DNA of 64,000 nt from Aristaeella hokkaidonensis (GTDB lineage Bacteria > Bacillota > Clostridia > Christensenellales > Aristaeellaceae): assembly GCF_018128945.1 (NCBI RefSeq), contig NZ_CP068393.1:2046001-2110000 (forward strand), given 5' to 3'. The notes beneath the pieces were generated by a model. That model searched no databases. It worked only from the letters and a program-made list of their open reading frames with translations, and was not told the DNA's origin. Shown here in pieces: positions 24,533-33,602 of this stretch; within the stretch, counting starts at the first letter, position 1, and every line of letters starts with the position of its first letter. A program made the translations under genes and the position numbers.

Positions 24533-26125
24533 TTATTCCCATCTGCCCGTCTCCACATATTTGTCTGCTCTTGCGTGTGCCGCTTTCACGATGCCTTCAT
24601 CGAACCCGATCAGCTTCAGCAGGTGAATCGCGTTCCGGCTCACTGCCGGGCCCGGCATCAGCTTGTAGTCAAACAGGATATCATCATCGGAGATCTTCTC
24701 CTCAAAGTGCGCCCTGGTGTACCCTTCGCTTGCCATGTCGCACAGTTCCAGGTCGTGGGTGGCAATCAGGCACAGTACCCGCTCCTGGTCCAGGGCGTTC
24801 AGGACCTCCGCCGAGGCGGCGATCCGCTCAATCGTATTGGTGCCGCGCAGCACTTCGTCAATAGCGCACAGCACAAACTCACCCTCGCTCCTGTCATCCA
24901 GGATCCGCTTCAGCGACTTGATCTCGGCAATATAGTAGCTGTCTCCCGACAGCACGTCATCCGTCAGCGCCATGGAAGTGTAGATCCGGAACGGACTGCC
25001 TTTGTAGCTCTTGCAGGTACAGGTACAGATGGTCTGCGCAAAGAGCGCGTTCAGTATGGACGCCCGCAGGTAGGTGGATTTGCCGGAGGCATTGGAACCG
25101 GTAATCAGCATGGATTTGTCCAGCGCCAGCTCATTCGGCACCGCCTGTTTCAGCAGCGGATGCACAATCTCTTCCGCGTGGATAAAAGGCTTCTCCGCGT
25201 CATAGTCGATTTCCGGCACACAGTATCCTTCCGTGCTGGCCCTGTAGGAAGCGATGGAGATGGCGGCGTCCAGTCCACCGACCGCTTCATGGATCACCCG
25301 GAAGTCGTCGTGATATTTCGCCAGTTTCACCTTTACAATCTCAAAGTAGATCAGGTCCCAGAGCAGGATCGTCATGACCATCTCTTTCATGCTTCCTGGA
25401 ACCGGGTCTGTCGCGATGCCTCCGCCCCTGATCAGGGTATTCAGCGGTTTCAGGTGCCCGTACGCCTTCTCCAGGTACCTGTCCAGCTTTTCATCCTTCA
25501 TCCTCCTGATCCGGTCCAGCGTCAGCGCCAGGGAAATACAGTAATTCGCTGTCCGCATTTCCGTCTCACAGCTCTTCTGGCGAACCGAGTGGAGTGTTCC
25601 GTTCAGGACGAACGCCAGCAGCGGCATCCAGACCACAGGTCTTCCGATCAGCACAAAGCACACAATGGAAACCGGCAGGAACAGGAACAGCAGGATGTAA
25701 ATGATCAGCCAGAAACTGGACCGTTCCTTCGGCTTAAGGATATTCTTCAGGTAGATGGCCCGGTTCACCCCCAGCCTGGACAGGAGCACCTGCAGCGTCA
25801 GCCTTTTCTCCGGTTCTTCCTCCATCATGGAGATCATCTCGCGCTGTTTTTCAAACTCTTCCCTGTTCATGGGGCGCCGGAGCATGTGATACAGGTGCTG
25901 TTCCCCCGCGGTGGAACAGCAGGCATTGATCCGCTTGTACACCGTGTCCATGTTCAGGTCGTTCCACGTGGTATCATCCACGTAGAACCGTTCCGGCTCC
26001 TCTTCCCGCCTGTCATCGCTGGCGGAACGGATCCAGTTCATGTCCCCGTCAAAGTATGTGGTCTCCGGGATCTTCCCGTAGGCATTTTGCAGTTTCTTTA
26101 TCAGCTTTCGTTTAAACAGTATCAT
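24533..26125 (-). CDS. MutS-family ATPase with membrane segment
   Basis: A 530-aa protein. The C-terminal MutS ATPase domain has Walker A GSNASGKST (343-351), Walker B-like EFVLCAIDEVLRGTNT and a THD switch. The N-terminal region has no mismatch-recognition domain. Instead it carries two adjacent hydrophobic helices (about 137-175) within a lever-like helical region. This is the membrane-associated MutS-like type seen in Clostridia, unlikely to act in classical mismatch repair. Monocistronic; start at the ATG at 26125. Function unknown. Confidence 0.82.
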   Translation of the reverse strand: MILFKRKLIKKLQNAYGKIPETTYFDGDMNWIRSASDDRREEEPERFYVDDTTWNDLNMDTVYKRINACCSTAGEQHLYHMLRRPMNREEFEKQREMISMMEEEPEKRLTLQVLLSRLGVNRAIYLKNILKPKERSSFWLIIYILLFLFLPVSIVCFVLIGRPVVWMPLLAFVLNGTLHSVRQKSCETEMRTANYCISLALTLDRIRRMKDEKLDRYLEKAYGHLKPLNTLIRGGGIATDPVPGSMKEMVMTILLWDLIYFEIVKVKLAKYHDDFRVIHEAVGGLDAAISIASYRASTEGYCVPEIDYDAEKPFIHAEEIVHPLLKQAVPNELALDKSMLITGSNASGKSTYLRASILNALFAQTICTCTCKSYKGSPFRIYTSMALTDDVLSGDSYYIAEIKSLKRILDDRSEGEFVLCAIDEVLRGTNTIERIAASAEVLNALDQERVLCLIATHDLELCDMASEGYTRAHFEEKISDDDILFDYKLMPGPAVSRNAIHLLKLIGFDEGIVKAAHARADKYVETGRWE

Positions 26126-26357
26126 CTCTTACCTCCACTCTGTCCTCTTTCCATACGACCATAACCGTATGTATTAATTCAAAGAATGACGTAGTCATTC
26201 ATCTGCCATTTTTAAGTTTTAAGTTTTCAGTATTCATTAAAAAATGTACGCCTCCAAACTGTCAAATTTTGGCAGTATTGTTTTGATTATTTTACTCGGA
26301 ATTCTGTATACAAAAAAAGGGTGGTTTCCGCAAAATAGAACGATTTATCTTGCTTTC

Positions 26358-26386
26358 TTGTTTCACAATCCTCCCCGTGTTACAAT
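26358..26386 (+). promoter_or_regulatory. Promoter of the GH31 gene
   Basis: -35 TTGTTT (26358-26363), 17-bp spacer, -10 TACAAT (26381-26386), about 35 bp before the start codon. The preceding 26126-26357 gap holds a TTTTAAG-type tract near 26210-26236 and a CTGTCAAATTTTGGCAG imperfect palindrome near 26260. Confidence 0.6.
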
Positions 26387-26420
26387 GATCCCGTAAATAG
26401 CAATAAGTGAGGAATCCGTA

Positions 26421-28463
26421 ATGATCCGTAAGTACACCTTTGGCGCGCCCCTTCCCACGGACGCAGTGATACAGAACCTCCTGGCAGAGAAAGACTCCCT
26501 GCCTTACTTTACCGTGCGCTACGGCGAGGACGGCAGCGTGATCCTGTCCCTGCCCCTCCACCCGGAGGAAGTCCTCTTCGGCCTGGGCCAGGCCGTGCGC
26601 GGCATTGATAAACGCGGCCACCGCTATGAAAGCTGGAACAGTGACGTCTTCAACCACACGGAAGAGCGTCCCAGCCTCTACGGCAGCCACAACCTGCTGG
26701 TCTTCTTCAGCCCGGACCGGCTCCTCGGCCTCTACCTGGACGATCCGGGAAAGATCATCTGGGACCTGGGCTGGGAAAAGCATGACGAGGCGGTCATCAC
26801 CTCCCTCAGCGGCAACCTGGACGTATACCTCATCGAGGAGGAGTCCCTCACCGGCATCGCCCGCGCCTTCCGTCAGCTCACCGGACGCAGCTATCTCCCG
26901 CCCCGCTGGGCCTTCGGCTATATCCAGAGCCGCTGGGGCTATGCCAGCGAGGAGGAAGTACGCACCGTGGTCAATGAACACCGGAAGCGCCATATCCCTC
27001 TGGACGGCGTATGCCTGGATATCGACTACATGGTGGACTTCAAAAACTTCACCTGGAAGCCGGACGCCTTCCCGGATCTGAAGCGTTTCCAGGACGAAAT
27101 GAAGGCAGACCATCTCCGCCTGGTGCCCATCATCGACGCAGGCATCAAAGTGGAGGAAGGCTATGCCCCCTATGATACCGGCAAAGCCGGAGACTGCTTC
27201 TGCAAAAAGGAAGACGGCAGCGATTTCGTGGCCGCCGTCTGGCCGGGCCGCTGCTGCTTCCCGGATTTCCTGCGGGAGGATGTGCGCCGCTGGTTTGGCG
27301 ATCTTTACCGTCCCCTGCTGGAGGCCGGCATTGAAGGCTTCTGGAATGATATGAACGAGCCCGCCCTCTTCTATTCCGACGAGGGCGTCGCCGACGCCTT
27401 TGCCGCCGCGGACAAAATCCGTGCCGGCGGCGTGGACTATGAAACCACCTGGTGGCTCAAGGACGTCTTCTCCGGCATGGCCAACAGCATGGACGACTAT
27501 CGCCGGTTCTATCACCTGGTAGACGGCAAGCCCGTCCGTCACGACCTGGTGCACAACCTCTACGGTGCCGGCATGACCCGGGCCACGGCGGAAGGCTTCC
27601 GCCGCTTCAGCCCGGACAAGCGCCTGCTTCTCTTCTCCCGCAGCTCCTTCATCGGAGCCCACCGCAACGGCGGCATCTGGCAGGGAGACAACTTCTCCTG
27701 GTGGAGCCACCTGAAGATGGCCCTGCAGATGCTTCCCAGCCTGAATCTCTGCGGCTTCCTCTTCACCGGCTGCGACCTGGGCGGCTTCGGCTGCAACGTG
27801 ACGGAAGACCTGCTGGAGCGCTTCCTGCAGCTGGGCGTCTTCACGCCCCTGATGCGGAACCACTCCGCCCTCCATACCCGGGATCAGGAGATCTATCGCT
27901 TCAGCATCTGGGAAACCATGCGGGATACCGTTTCCGTGCGCTATGCCCTGCTGCCTTACCTCTACAGTGAGTTCATGAAGGCCGCCCTGCGGGATGAAAT
28001 GCTCTTCCGTCCCCTGGCCTTTGATTATTCCGCCGACCAGCGTGCCATCCATATCCAGGATCAGCTGATGCTCGGCGAGGACTGCATGATCGCTCCCGTC
28101 TATGAGCAGAACGCTGCCGGACGGTACGTCTACCTGCCGGAGGATATGCTGTTCATCCGCTTCCGCTCCGCCCAGGATTATGACCTCCAGCCCCTGGAGA
28201 AGGGCGATCACTGGATCGACCTGGCCCTGGGTGAGTTCCCGCTCTTCGTAAAGAAGAACCGTGCCGTCCCGCTCTGCCCCGGCGGAGAATCCTCCGAGCT
28301 GCTGGATGACACCACCTTCACCCTTCTGGGACAGATTGAGCAGGAAGGCACCCTTTCCCTCTACCGGGATGACGGCACCACCACCGACCCGGATCTGGAG
28401 TCCAGCCTGACCCGGATTCCCCTCGTTCCTGACAAATTTCTCTCCCGGATCGTGAATGCGTAA
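26421..28463 (+). CDS. Glycoside hydrolase family 31 alpha-glucosidase
   Basis: A 680-aa cytoplasmic enzyme: N-terminal beta-sandwich (residues 1-155), catalytic barrel (about 160-500) and C-terminal beta domains. The nucleophile is D310 in GFWNDMNEPALF. The acid/base is D423 in GIWQGDN. The substrate-binding stretch LDGVCLDIDYM and the SRSSFIGAHR motif are intact. No signal peptide, so it acts on imported oligosaccharides. It stands alone with its own promoter and terminator. Whether it cleaves maltose- or isomaltose-type linkages cannot be read. Confidence 0.93.
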   Translation: MIRKYTFGAPLPTDAVIQNLLAEKDSLPYFTVRYGEDGSVILSLPLHPEEVLFGLGQAVRGIDKRGHRYESWNSDVFNHTEERPSLYGSHNLLVFFSPDRLLGLYLDDPGKIIWDLGWEKHDEAVITSLSGNLDVYLIEEESLTGIARAFRQLTGRSYLPPRWAFGYIQSRWGYASEEEVRTVVNEHRKRHIPLDGVCLDIDYMVDFKNFTWKPDAFPDLKRFQDEMKADHLRLVPIIDAGIKVEEGYAPYDTGKAGDCFCKKEDGSDFVAAVWPGRCCFPDFLREDVRRWFGDLYRPLLEAGIEGFWNDMNEPALFYSDEGVADAFAAADKIRAGGVDYETTWWLKDVFSGMANSMDDYRRFYHLVDGKPVRHDLVHNLYGAGMTRATAEGFRRFSPDKRLLLFSRSSFIGAHRNGGIWQGDNFSWWSHLKMALQMLPSLNLCGFLFTGCDLGGFGCNVTEDLLERFLQLGVFTPLMRNHSALHTRDQEIYRFSIWETMRDTVSVRYALLPYLYSEFMKAALRDEMLFRPLAFDYSADQRAIHIQDQLMLGEDCMIAPVYEQNAAGRYVYLPEDMLFIRFRSAQDYDLQPLEKGDHWIDLALGEFPLFVKKNRAVPLCPGGESSELLDDTTFTLLGQIEQEGTLSLYRDDGTTTDPDLESSLTRIPLVPDKFLSRIVNA

Positions 28464-28481
28464 TTCAAATCCGTAAACGAA

Positions 28482-28510
28482 GGGGACGGTTCTGACCGTC
28501 CTCTTTTTCT
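28482..28510 (+). terminator. Terminator of the GH31 gene
   Basis: GGGGACGGT-TCTG-ACCGTCCTC followed by TTTTTC. Confidence 0.9.
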
Positions 28511-28514
28511 TTTC

Positions 28515-28558
28515 CAAACAAAAAAACGGAAGGGGCAATCAGAATTGTCCCCTCCGTT
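28515..28558 (-). terminator. Terminator of the SH3-type secreted protein gene
   Basis: AACGGAAGGGGCAAT and ATTGTCCCCTCCGTT form a long stem with a 4-nt loop. On the minus strand a run of seven T follows. Confidence 0.9.
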
Positions 28559-28571
28559 CATGAAAGCTGGA

Positions 28572-29492
28572 TTACCTGTCCAGTTCAGCGTATCCTGAGG
28601 ATACCCAGCCCCAGGCACTGTCTTCCTCAACCCAGATATAATACCAGTCTTTCCCCGTGGTTCCTTCTTTCACTGCATAACAGGGATAACTGGCTCCGGG
28701 ATATACCACCGTCACCTGGGTGGATTTAGGATCCGCGTTTTTGCGGACGAACTTCCTGTCGCCGGAGCTTCCGTATCCGATATATGCGTCGGCAATATAC
28801 TCTGTTCCCAGCGGCGACACGGATGGCACGCCAAAGGGTTCCTGCATGCTGCTGCCCTGCTGCCCGGATATTATGTTGACGCCATCCAGTGTAAAGCTGG
28901 AGGCGGTCCGGTCAATAAAGCCACGCGCAACCTGGTTGTCCACCGTGCACTCGATATACCACCAGTCTCCATAGTATGTGTACTTGCCGAGCACGTAGAA
29001 TGTTTCGCCGGGATCCAGTCTCGCGAAAGAGGATCCGGTCAGCAACGGGTTGTCTGTCACAATGATCGTGTCCATCGCCGTTACCGGAATATAATCAAAC
29101 TTCGGCGTGGCCATGCCTGACTTGAAGCCTTTCACGTACTTAGGCGGAATATACCCTACCCGGAAGCCTCCGTTATTGGTTTCATACCGCACCAGCAGCC
29201 AGCCAGATACGAAGCCCGCTTCGCTCATATAATCGTCCGTCCAGACGGAAGCCTTTCCGTTGGCGCAGCGGAAAGCGTCCGCATACGGTGCTGTATAGAC
29301 AGGACAGCTTCCGTAGCCGATCCCGTATTCATAGTTTTTGAATTTGAAGGACGGTACCTGCAACAGCCTGTCATACAGTCCCGAATTCACAACAGCAGCA
29401 CTACTGCCGTTAGTGGACGTGCCTGCGAAGGCCGCGGAAACCACGCATGCCAGTATAAGCGCAGACAGCAGAATCAAGCCGGTCTTTTTCAT
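28572..29492 (-). CDS. Secreted SH3-like repeat protein
   Basis: A 306-aa protein with a signal peptide (cleavage near AAFAGTS) and three SH3b-like modules: about 50-120 (CPVYTAPYADAFRC), 135-200 (DNPLLTGSSFARLDPGETFY, WWYIECT) and 225-305 (KNADPKSTQVTVVYPGASYP, WYYIWVEEDSAWGW). Bacterial SH3 modules often bind cell-wall peptidoglycan. No catalytic domain, so it may be a wall-binding or scaffold protein. Monocistronic. Confidence 0.75.
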   Translation of the reverse strand: MKKTGLILLSALILACVVSAAFAGTSTNGSSAAVVNSGLYDRLLQVPSFKFKNYEYGIGYGSCPVYTAPYADAFRCANGKASVWTDDYMSEAGFVSGWLLVRYETNNGGFRVGYIPPKYVKGFKSGMATPKFDYIPVTAMDTIIVTDNPLLTGSSFARLDPGETFYVLGKYTYYGDWWYIECTVDNQVARGFIDRTASSFTLDGVNIISGQQGSSMQEPFGVPSVSPLGTEYIADAYIGYGSSGDRKFVRKNADPKSTQVTVVYPGASYPCYAVKEGTTGKDWYYIWVEEDSAWGWVSSGYAELDR

Positions 29493-29563
29493 CTTTCCGA
29501 TACCCCTTTCGATATTGGATCGTGATTATCCTTATGGTGTTTTTCGTATCCATCAGCAAATTT

Positions 29564-29592
29564 ACAATAGCATATCCCCGATCAGTTTACAA
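29564..29592 (-). promoter_or_regulatory. Candidate promoter of the SH3-type gene
   Basis: Minus strand: TTGTAA (29592-29587), 17-bp spacer, TATTGT (29569-29564), about 70 bp before the start codon. Confidence 0.5.
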
Positions 29593-29651
29593 TAAGCTGT
29601 GTCGATTTCTTCGCGCCGTCCGGGCGTCCGATCCGGATCCACCGTTTCTTC

Positions 29652-29681
29652 TTGCGCCTGCGGCCTGTCCGGTGATACAAT
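29652..29681 (+). promoter_or_regulatory. Candidate promoter of the SDR gene
   Basis: TTGCGC (29652-29657), 18-bp spacer, TACAAT (29676-29681), 65 bp before the start codon. Confidence 0.5.
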
Positions 29682-29745
29682 CACCATAAGGAAAAGCGTG
29701 TGACAATCAAACAGGCAGCAACCTGAAACAGAAAGAGGTTGGAAA

Positions 29746-30768
29746 ATGAAAGGTTTATTTATCGGCGGAACCGGAACCATCAGCATGGCCATTGTCCGCC
29801 AGCTGGCTGAAACACCCGGCTGGGACGTCTGGCTCCTCAACCGGGGCAACCGCGCCGCGGACGTACCCGCCGGCGTACACACCATCACTGCGGATATCAA
29901 CGATGAGCAAGCCGTGGCGGACAAACTCCGGGACCATACCTTTGACACGGTCTGCGAGTTCATCGGTTTCACCCAGGACCAGGTGGAACGGGACTGGCGG
30001 CTGTTCCGGGGCAAAACCCGGCAGTATATCTACATCAGCTCCGCCTCCGCCTACCTGAAGCCGGCTGCCAGCTACGTCATCACCGAGGGCACCACCCTGG
30101 CCAATCCCTATTGGGAATACTCCCGGAACAAGATTGCCTGCGAGGACTTCCTCATGAAAAAGCACCGGGAGGAAGGTTTCCCGGTGACCATCGTCCGTCC
30201 CAGCCACACCTACGACGAGCGGAGCATCCCCGTGGCGGTTCACGGCAAAAACGGTTCCTGGCAGGTTATCCGGCGGATCATGGAGGGCAAGCCCGTCATC
30301 ATTCCCGGCGACGGTTCCTCCCTGTGGACCCTTACCTTCAACACAGACTTTGCCCGGGGCTTCATCGGCCTCATGGGCAACCGGCATGCCATCGGCGAGG
30401 CCTTCCAGATCACCGGGGATGAAACCCTGACCTGGGACCAGATTCACCAGACCATCGCCGACGCGCTGGATAAAACGCTGGTGCCCTATCACGTTTCCAC
30501 CGACTTCCTCGCGGAAGCCGGAAAGCCTTACGGCTATGATTTCACCGGCGGCCTCATCGGCGACAAGTCCGTCTCCGTTGTCTTCGACAACCGGAAGCTG
30601 AAGCGCGCCGTCCCTGCAATGCGGACAGACGTCCCCTTCCACATCGGCGTCCGCAAGGCCCTGGATTATATCCTTTCCCATCCGGAATGCCAGCGCGAAG
30701 ACCCCGAATTCGATGCGTGGTGTGACCGCGTGATTGCGGCTTTAGAGAAAGCGAAAAGCGAGATCTAA
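29746..30768 (+). CDS. NAD-dependent epimerase/dehydratase (extended SDR)
   Basis: A 340-aa Rossmann protein: nucleotide-binding GGTGTIS (residues 8-14), an ISSASAY segment, and catalytic Y-x3-K in WEYSRNK (about 124-130), with VRPSHTYDE after it. The spacing fits atypical extended SDRs acting on nucleotide sugars or related carbonyls. No sugar-pathway neighbours, so the substrate is unknown. Ribosome site AAAGAGG. Confidence 0.85.
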   Translation: MKGLFIGGTGTISMAIVRQLAETPGWDVWLLNRGNRAADVPAGVHTITADINDEQAVADKLRDHTFDTVCEFIGFTQDQVERDWRLFRGKTRQYIYISSASAYLKPAASYVITEGTTLANPYWEYSRNKIACEDFLMKKHREEGFPVTIVRPSHTYDERSIPVAVHGKNGSWQVIRRIMEGKPVIIPGDGSSLWTLTFNTDFARGFIGLMGNRHAIGEAFQITGDETLTWDQIHQTIADALDKTLVPYHVSTDFLAEAGKPYGYDFTGGLIGDKSVSVVFDNRKLKRAVPAMRTDVPFHIGVRKALDYILSHPECQREDPEFDAWCDRVIAALEKAKSEI

Positions 30769-30787
30769 AGCTGCAAAACGCGGTCAA

Positions 30788-31029
30788 CTCTACACTCTTC
30801 ACTCTTCACTACAGCACATCAGCGGCGGGAACAGTGACAGGGGGACAGGCACTCGGTCAACGTTTTCTTCGAAAACTATGACAGATCCGCATCCTCAATC
30901 AGCGCATTGCTCCCTTGGAACGGTCGCACTGCTTGTTTCGGATGACTCGTTCGGGTCGCTTTCTGCTTCGCAGAATAGCCCACTGGGCTACCGCTTCCCT
31001 CGCTCCCCCAGCAGTCACATTCCCGCCGC
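30788..31029. repeat. GTGAC/GGGACAG element copy 2, carrying a nested repeat
   Basis: An ACTCTTC heptamer tract (30790-30811) precedes the element, which starts GCGGCGGGAA at 30822 and ends TTCCCGCCGC at 31029. The right half is interrupted at about 30885-31009 by a second repeat, whose relative occurs at 55551-55665. No gene in 30769-31114. Confidence 0.65.
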
Positions 31030-31041
31030 ATTTCAATACTG

Positions 31042-31068
31042 AAAATAGCTCCCATCGGGAGCTATTTT
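31042..31068. terminator. Terminator-like hairpin
   Basis: AAAATAGCTCCC-ATC-GGGAGCTATTTT. It lies between convergent genes and is followed by CCACCATTTTTAAG. On the minus strand it could end the DUF218 gene. Confidence 0.6.
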
Positions 31069-31114
31069 GTCCACCATTTTTAAGTTTTCAGTATTCATTA
31101 TTCATTGGAAGGAA

Positions 31115-31972
31115 TCACGGTTCCACCGTGATTCCTTCCCTTAACAGCACTCTCAGCGCGCTTATTCCGCCTCCCGTGGATTTTGTTCCCGGTCGCACGG
31201 TGTAGCTGTAATTCCCTACAATGCTGACTTCCATTCCTGTCCGGGCTTTCCAGATTGCCGCCACGGCGTTGAACAGGATCTGTGCCCACATCTGGTGATA
31301 GTCAGAGGTCACCAGCGTGATCTTCTCAATACCCTGCTGCTTCAGGATCAGGAAAACATTCTGCGCGTTCTCCAGCGTGGTCTGCGCCTGTTCATCCGTC
31401 AGGATCCTGTCCGCGTCGATGTGGCAGTCCCGCGCCAGGTACATCTTCATTTCCCCGGCTTCGGTATGGTTTTCCCAGTTTTGCTGGCCCGTAGCACCGC
31501 CCGTGCAGATCACCAGCGAATCCGGGAAGGACCGTGCAGCCGCGGCCGCCGCGTCACAGCGGCCCTTCAGCTCATCTGTCATCTCTCCGTCCTGCAGCAC
31601 GTACCCCAGCACCACAAAAGCGTGCTTTCCGCTGAAATCCAGACCGCTCCGCTCCAGCGGCGTGGCCTTTTCTTCTCCCCTGTAGGCGAATCTGCGGTAA
31701 TTGCTGTTCTTTACCGATCCGTACCAGTGGTCCACAATCGCGCGGCCCACTTCATACTCCTCAGCGCTCTTCAGGTGGATCATTTCCAGGATATCATCCA
31801 GTTCTTTCCGATCCGCCTTTACTTTATCCCTTTCTTCTGTTTCCAGCCGCTCCAGGAGCGTCTCAAACATCGGATAATCTTCTTCCGCCGCCCGCCAGGT
31901 TTCACCCGCCGCTGTTCCGCACAGCAGCATCAGAACCAGGGCCACAGCAATGATCACTTTCGCGCTTCTCAT
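31115..31972 (-). CDS. Secreted DUF218 (YdcF/SanA-like) protein
   Basis: A 285-aa protein with a signal peptide (cleavage near GTAAGE), a helical region (about 30-110) and a DUF218 domain (about 115-275). The domain shows AFVVLGYVLQDGEMTDELKG, VICTGGATG, ADRILTDEQAQTTLENAQNV and LVTSDYHQMWA, the conserved order of YdcF/ElyC/SanA proteins. These are linked to envelope or undecaprenyl carrier metabolism in E. coli. Here it is probably surface exposed and monocistronic. Confidence 0.8.
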   Translation of the reverse strand: MRSAKVIIAVALVLMLLCGTAAGETWRAAEEDYPMFETLLERLETEERDKVKADRKELDDILEMIHLKSAEEYEVGRAIVDHWYGSVKNSNYRRFAYRGEEKATPLERSGLDFSGKHAFVVLGYVLQDGEMTDELKGRCDAAAAAARSFPDSLVICTGGATGQQNWENHTEAGEMKMYLARDCHIDADRILTDEQAQTTLENAQNVFLILKQQGIEKITLVTSDYHQMWAQILFNAVAAIWKARTGMEVSIVGNYSYTVRPGTKSTGGGISALRVLLREGITVEP

Positions 31973-32087
31973 ACAGATCCGCCCTCTTCCGTTCTTTTCG
32001 GTTTTGCTCTGCTCAGGGTTGTATTACATCTCTATTATATAGATTGGATACAAAAATTACAAGTCATCCAAAAAATGGGATACTATA

Positions 32088-32155
32088 TGACAAAAAGGGA
32101 CAGAGCTTCTGTCACATAACCCTTCGGGTTTACCTGACAGCAAACTCTGTCCCTG
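32088..32155. repeat. GTGAC/GGGACAG palindromic element, copy 3
   Basis: GGGACAGAG faces CTCTGTCCC with inner TGTCA/TGACA and AACCCTTCGGGTT. It is almost the same as copy 4 at 33477; the two copies bracket the sigma/anti-sigma genes. A period-7 tract follows at 32170-32196. Confidence 0.7.
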
Positions 32156-32194
32156 CTGCAGTTGAAGTATTAATTCTGAATTCTTAATTCTGAA

Positions 32195-32899
32195 TTACCT
32201 GAAGTACCCTTCCTGCTTCGTCATCGCGGGCAGCGTCACAGTAATGATTCCATCTTCCTGTTCCCCGGTCTGCAGGTTGTGCAGATAACACGGGAATTCC
32301 ATGGTCGTTCCTGCTTCCACCTTCTCCCTGTCAGTCATCCCGCTCGTCGCAATGATAAACAAACCTTCGTCGTTGAATTCATACCATGTCCAGGAATTCT
32401 GTCCCGGATTCCAGATATCGCAGGCGATCAGGTTTTTGTCACCCCGCAGTTCATCCTGAGTAATGCTTTCACCGTTAAACTCAATCTGCTCCGGATGCTC
32501 TCCTTCTTCATAATAGGGCATACAGTCCGGAGATTTGCTTTCCACCCGGAATACGACAGAGAAACCGTCCTCTGACCAGTAGGCTTCCGTAGCGGTAATA
32601 TCCAGCATGGTCAGGCTGCTTTCCGTCTTCAGCGGCGTTTCAATCGCCGTTTCGTTATAATACCAGCCGTCACCGAAGAGGCGGCTGATCACTGTCCAGT
32701 TTGCGGCAGCCAGCGCGCCGGCCATGGTCAGGATCAGCAGGGCAATGACAAGGATCGTTGTTGCAGACAGTTTTTTCACAGGCTTTTCTCCTTCCGCTTT
32801 TGCCAGGACTTTTGCCGTGAGCCACGGATCATCCTGAAGGCCGGAAAGACGCCTGTCCAGAGATTCGGAGAACTCCGTCCTGTTCAGTTCATTACGCAT
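32195..32899 (-). CDS. Probable anti-sigma factor
   Basis: A 234-aa protein: about 45 cytoplasmic residues, one membrane helix (residues 48-68, TTILVIALLILTMAGALAAA) and a roughly 160-residue extracytoplasmic domain. Its ATGCGTAA start overlaps the end of the ECF sigma gene by 8 bp, the standard arrangement for a cognate anti-sigma factor. No zinc-binding HxxxCxxC motif is present, so it is not a classical ZAS protein. The outer domain may sense an envelope signal; signal unknown. Confidence 0.7.
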   Translation of the reverse strand: MRNELNRTEFSESLDRRLSGLQDDPWLTAKVLAKAEGEKPVKKLSATTILVIALLILTMAGALAAANWTVISRLFGDGWYYNETAIETPLKTESSLTMLDITATEAYWSEDGFSVVFRVESKSPDCMPYYEEGEHPEQIEFNGESITQDELRGDKNLIACDIWNPGQNSWTWYEFNDEGLFIIATSGMTDREKVEAGTTMEFPCYLHNLQTGEQEDGIITVTLPAMTKQEGYFR

Positions 32900-33395
32900 C
32901 GTTCTCCCTCCCTTCCAGCATGTCCTTCAGCCTTTCCCTGCCCCGTTTCAGTCTTCCTGAAACAGACGGCTGGGAAATATCCAGTGCTTCCGCGATCTCG
33001 TTCACATTCAGTCCCTGGTAGTAATACAGGAGGATCACTTCGCGCAGCCGGATCGGCAGCCGGATCACGGCGCGGGTCAGTTCATCGTCTTTTTCCTCGA
33101 ACGGCACCGAAGCCTCCGGAAGCATCTCCGGTGTTACCCGGCGGTTGATAAAGCGGGACCAGCCTGAATGATTCATTTTGTAACATGTGTTTATTGCGAT
33201 CTTCATGATCCAGGTTTTCTCGCTGCTTTCACCCCTGAAGGTGTCCAGGCCTTTGTAAACCCTCAGGAAAGTTTCCTGTACAGCATCTTCCGCCTGTGAC
33301 CGGTCACACAGGTAAAGATAGCAGGTCCGGAGAACCGCAGTCTGGTACTGTCCCACCAGCCGCTCCAGTTCCGAAGCGTGTGTCCCGTTGCTCAA
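32892..33395 (-). CDS. ECF-type sigma factor
   Basis: A 167-aa sigma-70 protein: region 2 (residues about 10-75; DRSQAEDAVQETFLRVYKGL, then FRGESSEKTWIMKIAINTCY) and region 4 (about 105-160; LPIRLREVILLYYYQGLNVN, then EIAEALDISQPSVSGRLKRG). The start is a TTG at 33395 with a near-ideal ribosome site (AGGAGGTGA). Coupled to the membrane anti-sigma gene. The target promoter is not identifiable here. Confidence 0.9.
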   Translation of the reverse strand: MSNGTHASELERLVGQYQTAVLRTCYLYLCDRSQAEDAVQETFLRVYKGLDTFRGESSEKTWIMKIAINTCYKMNHSGWSRFINRRVTPEMLPEASVPFEEKDDELTRAVIRLPIRLREVILLYYYQGLNVNEIAEALDISQPSVSGRLKRGRERLKDMLEGRENDA

Positions 33396-33476
33396 GTACC
33401 GTTCACCTCCTGTACCTTTATAGACCCCTCAGAAGCAAAATATATAGGATCTCTGAAAAATATTTTTTCAGCTTGA

Positions 33477-33544
33477 TGTGACAAAGGGACAGAGCTTCTG
33501 TCACATAACCCTTCGGGTTAATATAACAGCAATCATCTGTCCCT
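33477..33544. repeat. GTGAC/GGGACAG palindromic element, copy 4
   Basis: Near-duplicate of copy 3 in stem and in the AACCCTTCGGGTT loop. Followed by an AATTCTG/AATTATG/AATTGTG period-7 tract at 33560-33596. Confidence 0.7.
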
Positions 33545-33602
33545 ATTGTAGATAAAGCATTAATTCTGAATTATGAATTGTGAATTATGAATTTTCTTGT
33601 TT

